Below the pieces are notes generated by a model. It saw only the letters and a program-made list of their open reading frames with translations, searched no databases and was not told the origin of the DNA. Shown piece by piece: positions 13,401-23,772 of a stretch of 64,000 nucleotides of DNA. The number at the start of each line of letters is the position of its first letter. Within the stretch, counting starts at the first letter, position 1. The position numbers and the translations under genes were made by a program. Source of the DNA: Apostichopus japonicus (taxonomy: Eukaryota; Echinodermata; Holothuroidea; Aspidochirotida; Stichopodidae); the NCBI RefSeq assembly GCF_037975245.1, contig NC_092565.1, forward strand, positions 9,847,499 through 9,911,498, in the 5' to 3' direction.

Positions 13401-15649
13401 GGCCTATGGGTCTAGTCCTTGACATGTCTATTTGATTTTCTCTATCACATTTGCAGATAATCATGACATCGTAGCAATAAAAGTGTTTGAATTGACGCTA
13501 GAAGGTGGTCAAGATGAAACTGTAGATTATGCAGATATTTTGCCATCGGCAGATTTCTTTGCCCCACCAAGAGGTAAGATGAACAAGATGATACATTTTT
13601 GTCATTCAAGCTGATTTTACAGGTTGACTTCCCTGTAACTTTTTGCAAGGTTCTATTCACAATAAAAAATCCAATAACCTTGCAGTACAATAACTTGAAC
13701 ACTTTCAGTTCAGTTCAATTCAGTTCAGTTCAATTCAGTTCATTTCAGTTCAATTCAGTTCAATTCAATCCAATTCAATCCAATTCAAATAAACATAACA
13801 CACAGTACATTAGACATATGTAGCAACATATGAAGGGCACTGAAAAACAGAGATACTGTTAACGAGAAGTTGTGACCATAAAGAGACAGGGAAAAAATTA
13901 ATAAGTTTCATTTAAATTATTAGAAGTTATCAAGTTAAAATTGTGATTTTGTGGAATATTTTACGATATGCTTTTCTAATCTGGTTGATACTGAAATGGA
14001 AAAGCAATCTCATAGAGTAGTTTTAAGTTTAAGTCATGACCCTATTATTTGGGTGAAAACGAAATATAGTTGGTAAAGCTGCTGTTAGAAAGCCGGACCC
14101 TCAGAGATAAACTGATAATTAATTCTGTCATGTCAAAGGTAAGCTTATGATCATGCCACAGTTACTGTCTTTCTCTTCCTGAAACTGAAACTACATTGTC
14201 GTAAAGAAAAAATCCAATTTATAAACGTGGCGAAGAGCAATCCATGACAAAGAACTCTCTTGACATCTGCTCCTCGTTGTGTTTTCAAAAGAAATGTGTT
14301 TGAAAACTTGATCGTTTCGGTCCAGTGAACCAGTATCTACCATCGGTAGAAATATTGTCAGTCTCTCTGTCACATCAGGAAAGGCATCCTCGAAATTGGT
14401 CGTCTCAGTTTGCAATCTGCCTAACCCTAACCACAGATAATTGTGATGAAAGCACGACCTCGGCAAATCGTTGACTTGGTTTTCATCGTTGATTTCTTCA
14501 CCTTGCATTAAGGGGGTATAAAGTTCCTTTAGAAGCGCAACTATCATGCCCTGTAAATGGCCTGGCAAATATGTTCAATATAATCTGCAAAAAATCACCC
14601 AAAATAGAAAACGTTGTACACGGACAGCTTGAAAACAATTTGGTTTAGTCACTTGATAGTAAGAGGAATTGAAATATATTTCTACCGGTGTGCAAACTTA
14701 TTTAGGACAAGTCCTTAACTCGATGTTGTTGTTTTCTCCTGGAGGAGTTAAGGCTGCCGTCAAGATAAATTCGTTGGCTGTTATTGTAAGTGGGTGCAGT
14801 AATGCTAACTGCATTTCCACTATTCAAGTGAATATAATCTCATTTCTATTCTGATCTCCCCTCCCCCACCCCACTCCACCCATCTTCGAGGCCGACATAT
14901 GCCACTCCTGTCCCTTAAGTTTACCCCGCCTCTTTCACTCTTGAAAAGGGAAAGATGCCTTGGCACTGTGCTTTCTTTTCTTTCTCATGACTTCCAAAAC
15001 TTGATGACAAGCATGACAGATAAATTCTGATATCATCCATTACTGGAATGTCAACTGGATGCTAGCCAGCCTTCAACCGCACGCATTTGCTTGCACTGCA
15101 CATGACAATGACAGATTTTTTTAATTTGTTTGCTCCGAGTGTGAGTAGAGTACAAAGTCTAACCCAAGTATCAGTAAGGGAAGATGGACTTGAGTACAGG
15201 ATCCAGTACGAGTACGTACTCCAGTCCAACAATTTTACCTCATAGTATGGTGGATCCACCTTATTGAGTAATCCTGTCCGTTACGCATTTTCGTCCGTCC
15301 ACCTGATTCCTCATTGGATTCCTTACGTCTTAATTCACCAGGTGCACAACAGGATGCCGTTGTACGTAATATTAAAGGTTTTTAAAATTCAGAGAGTCAC
15401 CAATCGGTAAATGCTTCCCCCTCTGAACCTGTAGTTTTCTTGTCAAGTACAAATCGCTCTTCCTTTCATGTTTATTTTTTTTTAGATCATGTGGACGACC
15501 CTCAGGGAGCCTTTAAAAATATCTCTCTGAGCTGGAGAAAGATGTTCCTAATCACGTTCTGCGTCGTACTCGGTGCCCTCGTCTGCGTAATCGTCGGATT
15601 TCTAGTCTTTCGAAAAAAGCAGGATTATAACAAAAAGAGATTTTATTGA
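5357..15649 (+). CDS. LMAN2: VIP36/LMAN2-type L-type lectin, cargo receptor of the early secretory pathway (8 exons, 335 aa)
   Basis: A membrane lectin that binds high-mannose N-glycans on cargo glycoproteins in the ER, ERGIC and cis-Golgi. Exons: 5357-5492, 7298-7413, 8851-8965, 10562-10644, 11353-11514, 12336-12450, 13457-13573, 15486-15649. All borders are GT..AG, the phases join, and the total is 1008 nt with stop. The protein has a signal peptide (about 1-22), a leguminous-lectin domain (about 38-270), a single TM helix (about 301-323) and a short cytosolic tail ending KKRFY, the ER-exit type end of VIP36. Conserved points: LWYT strand, D109, D140/N144 in FFDTYSN, H169 in YDHDRDG, ELAGC, G239-D240-L241, and a C181/C218 pair matching the family disulfide. 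Human VIP36 is slightly longer (356 aa). The order of parts matches VIP36 and VIPL closely; which of the two (LMAN2 or LMAN2L) cannot be fixed by eye. A possible polyadenylation signal, AATAAA, lies at 15825. Confidence 0.94.
5493..7297. other. Intron 1 of the LMAN2-like gene
   Basis: No exon seen. The right part contains a TTAA-bounded repeat (6892-7251), listed separately. Confidence 0.6.
6892..7251 (+). mobile_element. TTAA-bounded MITE-like element, copy 1
   Basis: About 360 bp, noncoding, with TTAA at both ends. Much of its length is repeated in reverse orientation at 53851-54214, including the CCCCAAACCGCGT end, the CACTAGTGTCT core and AGACGTTTCTTT near the other end. The left end carries TGAAGACTCGCC; the matching right terminus has lost several bases. 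TTAA flanks are typical of piggyBac-type cut-and-paste insertion, but the superfamily is an inference. Confidence 0.6.
7446..7730 (+). repeat. Tandem duplication of ~160 bp in LMAN2-like intron 2
   Basis: The block with GTCTATTTA, GTAGTGCTTTAAATAT, GTACCCTGCA and TTGTTCCTTTGCC occurs at about 7470-7542 and again at about 7622-7692. Both are followed by CAGAAGGCCATG and GGGTGGATGATG. The copies differ by point changes and indels. Noncoding. Confidence 0.65.
7911..8216 (+). mobile_element. tRNA-derived SINE in LMAN2-like intron 2
   Basis: The head has a Pol III A box (TGGTCAAGTGGTTAAGG) and B box (GGTTCAAGTCC) at tRNA spacing. The body contains GTGTCCTTGGGCAAGGCACT and CCAGGTGTATAAATGGGG, a module seen in many invertebrate SINEs. 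The 3' end has the typical GCGCCTTGAGC and TGCGCTTTATAAA tail. It is about 305 bp, apparently full length, and in the sense of the host gene. Confidence 0.8.
9684..9939 (-). mobile_element. tRNA-derived SINE, copy A of three
   Basis: On the minus strand bases 9742-9813 form a near-complete 72-nt tRNA-like unit: acceptor arms GCGTCCA and TGGAGGC with one mismatch, A box TAGCCTAGTGGTTAGGG and B box GGTTCGAATCC. Its body faces a (TA)n tract. It lies in intron 3 of the LMAN2-like gene, antisense to it. The T stem is poorly paired, so it is not a functional tRNA. Confidence 0.75.
9964..10222 (-). mobile_element. tRNA-derived SINE, copy B, tandem to copy A
   Basis: Nearly identical to copy A with a 280-bp period, including the unique flank with GGTGACATATTTTGCC. 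The shared flank shows tandem duplication of a larger unit rather than two insertions. A (TA)n tract sits at the junction (about 9940-9964). Confidence 0.75.
10340..10437 (-). mobile_element. tRNA-derived SINE, truncated copy C
   Basis: Matches copies A and B from the AATGAAAATCGTAATGAG end through the B box, then breaks into a long (TA)n tract at CCCGCTATATAC. The A box is lost. It lies about 125 bp upstream of the LMAN2-like exon at 10562. Confidence 0.7.
10437..10525. repeat. (TA)n microsatellite just upstream of an LMAN2-like exon
   Basis: About 85 bp of TA dinucleotides with CATA interruptions, ending some 40 bp before the acceptor of the exon at 10562. Similar TA tracts occur at 9656-9688 and 9940-9968. 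Confidence 0.9.
10645..11352. other. Intron 4 of the LMAN2-like gene
   Basis: No exon or named repeat seen. Short open frames here lack motifs. Confidence 0.5.
11575..12165 (+). mobile_element. MITE-like element with TTAAAGGATGAC terminus, intron copy
   Basis: Starts with TTAAAGGATGAC and shares scattered blocks with 52831-53409: CTGGACTATA-like, TAATACACAGACCATT, GTCAGT-CCTCAGATGCA and a CCAGAACAGG..AAACATAACCAGCACTCAA block near the right side. The right terminus is decayed. About 590 bp and noncoding, in intron 5 of the LMAN2-like gene. Confidence 0.6.
11971..11999 (+). repeat. (CAT)n microsatellite
   Basis: Seven CAT units in a row, inside the MITE-like copy. Confidence 0.9.
12451..13456. 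other. Intron 6 of the LMAN2-like gene
   Basis: AT-rich, with a short GT run near 12817. The 64-codon frame at 13228 has no motif and no splice pairing. Confidence 0.5.
13705..13795 (+). repeat. TTCAG/TTCAA pentanucleotide microsatellite
   Basis: About 17 consecutive 5-bp units of TTCAG, TTCAA and TCCAA type in LMAN2-like intron 7. Confidence 0.9.
14191..14568 (-). other. Unrecognised open frame antisense inside LMAN2-like intron 7
   Basis: A 125-codon stop-free frame, unusually long for this AT-rich intron. The first in-frame ATG is at codon 8, directly preceded by the acceptor-like ATTTACAGGGC. The mixed composition (NYLWLGLGRLQTE, ERLTIFLPMVDTG) looks more protein-like than the low-complexity frames around it. 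I recognise no family. It could be a chance frame, a degraded transposon piece, or an exon of an antisense gene. Confidence 0.25.
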
Positions 15650-18230
15650 CCCCATGCAACGATTAAAAGTTTCATCTAGGAGGAGATAAGAGGCAGGGGA
15701 GCAGTGAGAAAGGCCACAGCTACTCCGCTCGTTAGAATCGGAATTATGGCTCGCAAAGGAAAACCAAAAAAAGAAAGAAATAGGCAGAGTGAGAGGTAGG
15801 GTTAAGCTTGTGTGGCAGAGCAGAAATAAAAGTAACAGATAAACGTAGCACAAAGCAGCCTTTTTTGATACCTCGCAACGTGATAAGAGGAGCACACTTG
15901 AATGTCATTTGTGTATCACAGACACTTACTTCAAAGAAACTGTTCAATTGATTGATATGAACTTTTTTTTTATATAGTTGCAATTAGGTGTGATTAACAT
16001 CGGTGAGAACAAGATTTCTTGCGGGTTTTATGCCAAACTGCTTTACAGAGTTGCAGTGTCATGAAAGTAATCTTCTCTAAAGGATAGGGTATATTGTTTA
16101 CAAGGAAAACGCATTGTCTATTCCCCAGGTCAAGTGTCAACTGTTACGAACAATTTCAAAACAAACTTTTTTTTAAATAACTAAATAATAAAAATGACCC
16201 TTTTTTTTTTTAAGAATTCTTTTTCAAAAAGATCTCAAAGCTGGTACAAATAGTAGTAAGATCCGACAAAAGAAAACGTTTAATAAAATGACCACTAACT
16301 GAAACTGAAAATGACCACCTAAAAAAGTTTCTTCCGACGTGTGCACTGTCTAGTGACGGTAAAACTAACATATTGTATCGGCTAATTCTACTTGTAGTGC
16401 ATTGTGTGGCAAAGATGTGTAATCACCTTAAGCTTGTATTAATATCAACACAGGTCGAACTTGTTACCAAATGTTAGGAACCATGAATAGCTGTGTTCAG
16501 ACAAAAGGTAAATGGTTGAGATACCCCTTAATATATCATCATTCTAGCCTTCCACCTAAGACCCAAGTATTATCTATTTCTTACTTATCCATAAGGTAGA
16601 AATTAAAGAAGATTTATTGGCACTTCTTTCATCAACAGTAATCAAAAGACTCTACTTTGGATGTGTTTTGACAGTTTAATAGCAATCTCTGTAAAACCTC
16701 CATTAGTGTGTCAACCAACAAATGTTCAAGAAAGAAGAAAATAAAAATTACATACGAAAAACTTGATTGTAATTCCCTTGTAACTTGTCTCACCATTAAA
16801 AGACGATTGAACATATTATGCAATGTTTTACAGTACATTAAACAAGGTTTAGTTCATTTAATGTTATGACAGATGTAATAAGTTTGGAGAAAGCTAAAAG
16901 CAAATGTTTACAGTTTTAGCCTCGACCTACCACTCTTTTATAACAGAACTTACTCTTTTTTTTTTTTTTTACTATAAGAGAACAGACTGAAGTTGTTTTC
17001 AGGAATCGTTAACGGAAAGTTAAATGCAAAGCTAATTTAATCTTTTAAAGGAGAAGAAGATATACTTGATTAGTGATGTTACAGATAATACAGACCATTG
17101 CACTAGTAATGAAAACCGAATTTGATCGCAAAAAGAAATAAATAAAATTGAACCAGCAATTGTAAATCTTTGGTTGATTGGTTTATGGTAGAGAAAAGTC
17201 TGGCTTGTGTAGGTCAAATTTGTTGCAACTCAAACATGAGAATATTTATCACCATTTTATGGTCATCTTTACCATTTCAATTTTGTTTCCTTCTTCTTTT
17301 CTTGTTGGCCAGTAAAATCCCTCTTTAACTAAGTAAATAAGAGAAGTGCGGTTACAATTTCTTGCCTATTTGTACTACCTTGCCCTTAGCTAAGAAACTA
17401 TCAATGATTCCTTAAATAGGGATTGCACCCCCCCCCCCCTTACCCAAAAAAAAAAAGAATTCATAATAAAACACAAAATTAACACATTGGTCTTCCATCT
17501 TAATTGTTTCAATTGTTGATGAAATGGAATATTTGGAATATATTTCCATTTTTATTTGGATAAGTACAATATACAAGAATTTGTGATTTCCTACGTAGAC
17601 AACACATCAAAGTATCTCTGCTCCCCCCCCCCTCCAAGGAATTAAGACCCCCTTCCCCTGCTTAAAATCACTTCCATTTTTGGTTAAGTTCGATGATACC
17701 TTGGCAAGGTACAATTATATCCCATGATTTCCACCATTTTCAGTTTTAAACTGCAACCGAAGCAGTTGTAGGTATAGTTCATGTATGACATTGCAGATTA
17801 ATTGGCAGGGCCTGCATCCAAATTGACAATGCATAGGTTTTTAGTATTTTCACAACGCAACGATTGAACAGACCTATGGTGCTAGACATTGTGTCAATGT
17901 ACGTTGATTCACAAGCTCTGTTTTATGTGTGTAGTTTTAAATCTTAGTGACAAATCTTGGATATTTGTTCTTCTACAACCAGATCTAACCAGGTGAAAGA
18001 GTCGTATTTTGGGTGACGTGTTGGTGATAAGTACTTACAGCTCTTTAATAAATAAAGCAAGAAATCATATAACTTTATATTGAAAATAACATAATATACG
18101 GAGCCCACTTCAGATTAGGACCTTGTACCACATTAGAAGATATAAGCGTTTCTTTTAGGCTTCTTGTTTGTTTTCCATGTTATTTTAACAGATTTTTTGT
18201 ATATTTGATATGACAATTTCATACTTTTAT
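15650..18230. other. Intergenic region after the LMAN2-like gene
   Basis: The proximal part should be 3' UTR (AATAAA at 15825). The rest is AT-rich with poly-C/poly-A runs (about 17408-17458 and 17620-17655). No coding gene or named mobile element seen. Confidence 0.5.
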
Positions 18231-18236
18231 TTTGGG

Positions 18237-18825
18237 TTTCAATCATAATTGAAACAACCAGACATACTGAGACTGTTTGCTGGCTTCATATCTGTGCCTG
18301 ATGACCTGTACAAGATACAATTGTCAAAAAAACACTCATTATTTTAATTAATTTTACTCATTTTAATTATATTCATATATGTTACAACGACAATAACATA
18401 TTTGATATGTTCATATTTAAAGATAGATTCCATAGTTTGTTTTCTCAATCATAATTGAAGCAATTGGACTGTTTGATATCTGTAACTGAAGACCATACAA
18501 GATACAATCATCACAAAACTCTATTTTTTTTTGTATTTCACTTATGTTATTATATTTATATAGGGCAATATTCTCGATAGTGTCTACTTGGGTCATAAAC
18601 CAATCAATTTCATTTTGTGAAGTTATAGTTAAATGCAACTCTTTACATAATGTTTACTTTAGTCACAAACCAATCACTTTTGTACCCAGTTAAGCTACGA
18701 ATAATCGAGTCAGTTTCTTCTTAGTTCACAACGAAATATTCTCGGTAGCTAATTAGATGAAACTATAGTTTACTTATATATTTTGATACTCAAGTCACAA
18801 ACTAATCACTTTTTATACCCAGTCT
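18237..18825. repeat. Diverged local tandem repeats
   Basis: Two block types recur. TCAATCATAATTGAA followed by TACAAGATACAAT occurs at about 18239 and 18446. AGTCACAAACCAATCACTTT with a following CCCAGT occurs at about 18661 and 18793, with a weaker copy at 18591. Divergence suggests old duplications. Noncoding. Confidence 0.55.
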
Positions 18826-20362
18826 AATTATGAACAATCTTGTACAATTATGACTATAAATTAAGGCTACACGAAAGGTTATGCGCCCTTTTTATAATGG
18901 TTTTTTTTATGGGCAGGGGGGGGGGGTACACAACCCTCCTTTGGCATCTGCACATGGTTCACAGATATTTGGTATAGAATAATTGCATCTTACATTTTTA
19001 TAATCACTATCATAAGAAAATCATTTTGAGAAGTGTTGATTGTAATTAGTGGTGGCAGTGGTTTGGAGGGAAGTCTGCACCTTTCGCTTTCATTATTGAT
19101 ATTTATAAATGCATTCGAAATCAACTGTTTCTTTTATTACATAAGTATGTTTTTTTTACTCTTTTCCCCTAATTTACTAAAACAAACAAAAAACAATTAT
19201 CAGGGATCCACTCTGAAACATTTCTTCTTCTTTGGCTTCCATCCAAAATCAACATCGAGTTCACAAAATCTTTGTCATTTGCATGCAATTTATATTTCTT
19301 CCTGGGAAGACAATTTTTCTCCTCAATAGGTGTTAGATATATTCTCTATCATTCCCTAATGGCTATTGGATATTGATTCTAGATTAACTTAAAAAAAGCT
19401 TCTTGAATCTGATTGTCAAATTTTCACTTTGTTAAATTAACCTTCATGAGCTGTATTGCATAGAAGTTTCGAAAAGCTTCGGATTTTTTTTCTTCAAAAT
19501 TTTCCCAGAAAGATGCTGTAATTTGATATCATTATCTCTAATATATTGGTGGTGAAAAAAAAAAAATTTGCTATGCTTCTAAATTGCGGCTATTCTCACT
19601 CGGACAACGTTTACATGGGTTTCGTAAATAAAACGACAGGAATCAATTTAAACTACAATCTGTGCAATGTCTTTGGATATTTTTTTCAATCTGAGACTGA
19701 ATTGAAGATATGGTTCACAGCTAGGTGAGGATCCAGGGGGGGGGGGGCTGCGTGGCTCTGACATTGTCGAAACCGATACCCAAATGTGCGTGTTAGGGGT
19801 GAGTGGGTTTGGTGAGACACCCAAGACAAAATTTTATGAATTCTAAGGCATACATAAGCTATGAGTTAGGTCTTAAGTAATGGTTTACACAAAAGGTTGT
19901 GCTAATAACTTTTTGTTGTTGGTATGTGTGTTGGAAGGGGAGAGGGTAAAATGGGGATGTACAGGCCCACTTCACCCCCTGGATTCTGGTTCAGTAATAA
20001 CCCTTCCTTGGCATAATGCTTAAAAAAAAAAAAAACATAAACAAGTTAAAGGAAGAGAGTTCAAATTCTGACAAGAATATCAATATTTTCATATTAATGT
20101 CATTCAATCATTCCCTACATTCAAGATGTAAATAGCAAGAGATATCGAACACATAATTATAAGTGAAAACAAAAACTAAACAAGAAGTCAAAGTAATAAG
20201 TTCAGTCACAAACTTTCTCTATATTCGGCATTTATTCCTTGATTATACTATCCATAAACCTATATATATATATATATATATATACATATATACATATATT
20301 ATATTTCCATTTACTCATAAACTAATGGAATAGAATGTGGCGATATTAATATATTTTCCATA

Positions 20363-20393
<31 letters not shown>

Positions 20394-20656
20394 TTTCAAT
20401 TCTCAATGTACATAATACAGATAAAATTGACTATATAAAGCATGACAGGTCTCAACGACCGCAGCTAGCAGAAAGCCACACTAAGGATAATAAAGGATAA
20501 AGGGATTAAAACGACAGACAATACCAAGCAACCAAGAACTTAAGAGAACGACAAGTACAAATCTAAATGCGATCAAAAAAAAAAAAAAACTGCTGAAAAA
20601 AATCTACTCTATATATCTACAATATGTGTGAGGCAAGTGTCAGCATCATCCCGAAG

Positions 20657-20715
<59 letters not shown>

Positions 20716-21659
20716 AATTTTCAATTTTTTTTTTCTCAAAAATATGGTCTCTTTTAAATTGAAGAGCTTAAATCTGACGATGTACTTCAATTTCCATTTA
20801 GTCGCCTTGCGCATGGTCCTTTGGACATTCTGTTTCTGTTAAATAGGAAGGGGTGGGGGGGGGGGGTTAAGTTAATATCCTCTCCTATGCAGAAGTTATT
20901 TTTATATACAGCTGATGTTAAGCCTTGGTAATGATACCGTTATCATTAGATACATGATCTAAAATATGAGTAAAGTACAAGTTCATAAATGCATTTAAAC
21001 AGTGAACAAAAATACGAATTAAGATATATCGAGTGGAATTGTGCAATGTAGTCATAAAGCAGTGTTTTCATAAAGCAAAAATAAAAAATAAAAATTACAA
21101 AACCGTTAAAGGTGCGTCACACAATATATATGTGGAAACTGAACACTTCTCAAAATCACTACCGCACGTATATATAAGAGAACAAAATTAAGTTAACACG
21201 TGTAGAACTTCGCTATGTTACCAACGAAGGCACACGCGCGGACCATAATAGTTTTATCGTTAGTAAAGTACTAATTTTATGTAACATTAAATGCAAGACG
21301 ATTTATGGTTAAAGTTGGCACATTCCCTTTCTTAGATATCATAATTAACGTCTATGAATATGATATAATCAAATGATAATTTACTCTATATCCAATTTTT
21401 TAATAATTCTTTAACAATGACTTCTTTTGTTATGAATATGGTCATAATCTTGTTAGCGCGGCTTTTGTTTACATTTTATTAATTTAAATTGACGTTACCA
21501 GTAGCCTATCAATAATTAACTTCAATCGACTTTGAGAAGTATGCCTGCACATCCTAAGCTGGAAACCATGGCAAATGGCTGCCAAAGTGTGGTATATATT
21601 TCATTCATCTTAAATTTGTAACGCTTTTTGATCGATGATGCATCAAACTACAACTGCGC
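18826..21659. other. Gene-poor intergenic DNA with microsatellites
   Basis: Contains poly-G at 18917-18927 and 19736-19747, and (TA)n tracts at about 20260-20300, 20361-20385 and 20661-20713. Open frames across the TA tracts are repeat artefacts (YIYIYI). No supported gene. Confidence 0.6.
20661..20713. repeat. (TA)n microsatellite
   Basis: More than 25 uninterrupted TA units. Confidence 0.95.
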
Positions 21660-22005
21660 GATACCAACTTTTGCTGGGAGAAGTATATGCTTCCATCTGT
21701 CGGCCTTTCCCCCACTACCATAATAAAACGAGTGCCCTACTACAACCAGAGAGGTGGGTGAACACACCATCATTATAACCAAGTTGGCACCCACTATCAC
21801 AAGAAGCGAGTAACAGTCCATGCCATCATAAATGGTCACCCACTAGAAGGAGGTCATCCACTACCGCCACAAGTTTGAAGTGGGTGACCCACTTACACCA
21901 CACGGGTGACCCACTGCCATCGCAATTGAGATATGCACTACCACCAAACAGGTGGGTGAACCACTACCGTTCCCATTTCGGGAGATGCACTTACTATCAC
22001 AAATG
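21660..22005. repeat. Degenerate minisatellite next to the GPCR array
   Basis: At least eight loosely repeated modules of 25-40 bp built from CCACTACCA and GGTGGGTGA(C/A)CCA. It ends where homology to the GPCR repeat unit begins (about 22010). Noncoding. Confidence 0.6.
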
Positions 22006-22041
22006 GATGACTCTGGATGTTGCACGATAAGAGCATATGCA

Positions 22042-23532
22042 TTAATGTTTAACTAGTTTCATTACTGCTTTTCGGAAACCTAAATTGGTGACAACGTATA
22101 AGATAGGATTGACTGCGGAATTCGCACACAGAAGAACAAAGAATGCCAAATCAAGCAACGGAGGTAACTGGATCAGTCCCAGAGCGTGTAGTACAACCCC
22201 TATGTAAAATGGCAACCAACAAACTAGGAACACTGATACCAATATGACGACCACCTTGACAGCTTTTGTGCATCCAAACAGCTCATTCTTTTTTTGTTTT
22301 CTTCTTTCACATGTGGCACATTTTGGAGTTTGCGAAATTATACTGATATCATTCCTAGCCACTAGTCCTTTACTTCTCGATGATGATAAGTCCGTTGTTG
22401 AAGTTTGTTGCATTTTAACAATAGAATTAGATACGGACACATTTTGATCATCACTAGTAAGATTATAATCCACGCTACTAACACTGATGCCAATTCTTGA
22501 CGAGACTTCTGAAAGATCACAGTTTTGACCGCGTTTGCCCGTTGTTTCACTTAGTTATCTCTCTGTAACATCATCGAGTTGCGATGATATATTTGGTATC
22601 TCTTTGTCTCCTTTCCTCTCAATATTGTTGTTTTCCAGTTGTCTGCTCGATGCCATCGACGATGTTCCCATTTCGAAATGATCTTTGATATTATCTCGCA
22701 AATCCTTGCTTTTCAAGAGGTCGGTGTCTAAAGTATTAGATGAATCTTCGTGCTGACCACTGTCGTGTAGATGTTGGGTTGTATTGTCACCATGGTGATG
22801 TACCACTTTCTTGTTTCTGGATGTGATTTTATGCTCATTCCTACAAGGAGTCGCAACAATATCAAGGAACTCGCGCCTTCTTTGTATCAAGTGTTTGAGC
22901 ATAAGCGTGTTATAACCCACGAGATGGGAAACGGGTAGAAGAATGTCGAGAGAAAAATTCACCCATACAAACACTGCGTCTGTGACAATTTCATTATTAC
23001 TGCAGAAAGACATAAATTGGTCTCTTTGATCTAGCCAAACATAAAACATGACCGAAATTATTAGTATGACGAAATAAGTGATTAAAACCAGTTTTTTAGC
23101 CATTCTTGGTGTCTGTGTTTTCTTGTGATGTATCACGTCTTTTACCATAAGATATCGATCACGTGATATCAATAGAACCATGTAAATGGATGCAAGAAAA
23201 GCGAAAAATGAAGCCCAAAATGACAAATGGCAAAGTAAATAATTGCTTGACAAATCCGGTGAAATCATGCTTGCAATGCTAACTGGTATGATTATAATTC
23301 CAACCAAAAAATCGGCTATAGCTAAATTGAAAATATAGCAGTTAACTCCAGTTTGCCGAAGTTTTCCGTCTTTACAAAATGCAACTATTGTCACAAAATT
23401 TCCGAAGACAATTATTAGGCCTACTGCAATGAAAGATCCACTAATTAAAAAAGAATAAATAATACCATCGTGTAATACGAAACTGGTCTCGTTTGGTTTC
23501 TCCGTTCGAGAAAGTGATTCACTTTGATCCAT
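22042..23532 (-). pseudogene. Class A GPCR, array copy 1, one nonsense codon before TM6
   Basis: Single-exon gene in frame over its full length with the intact copies, except that codon 326 is TAA where the others have GAA (22555-22557), within the third intracellular loop. Conceptual translation stops at 325 aa with five TM helices. The downstream frame still encodes TM6 (CWLP), TM7 (NPILY) and the tail without further damage, so the lesion is young. TM1 has two extra residues relative to the other copies. The TATA box, CRE-like and E-box elements are all present upstream. It may be a fresh pseudogene, a polymorphic null allele, or a sequencing error; a truncated product seems unlikely to signal. 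Confidence 0.85.
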
Positions 23533-23664
23533 GATTTACAAAGAAAATATTCAATCTCAGCAGACGACGAGAAGTTAACCAAAATTGATCGATTTACACA
23601 ATGATGAACTGGAGGCTGAAATATACCACCATTACATATCCATTCACCGTGACTATAGGACACA

Positions 23665-23772
23665 TTTATAGAGCTGTTTTGATGCTGTGATTTAGTCTTG
23701 TAATTGAAAGAAGTGACGTAAAAATAAGTTCGAATAGTAACGTTTTTAGTAACGACCTCGTGGTCACGTGAC
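23665..23772 (-). promoter_or_regulatory. Promoter of GPCR copy 1
   Basis: On the minus strand: E-box palindrome GTCACGTGAC (23763-23772), CRE-like TGACGTAA read on the plus strand (23714-23721), and TATAAA (23665-23670) about 130 bp before the ATG. All three recur at matching places in every copy. Factor identity is inferred from consensus only. Confidence 0.6.

Noticed and set aside
22244-22447. Plus-strand frames within the GPCR genes, repeated in every copy
   Set aside because: They are antisense shadows of the receptor coding sequence and are conserved only because the genes are.
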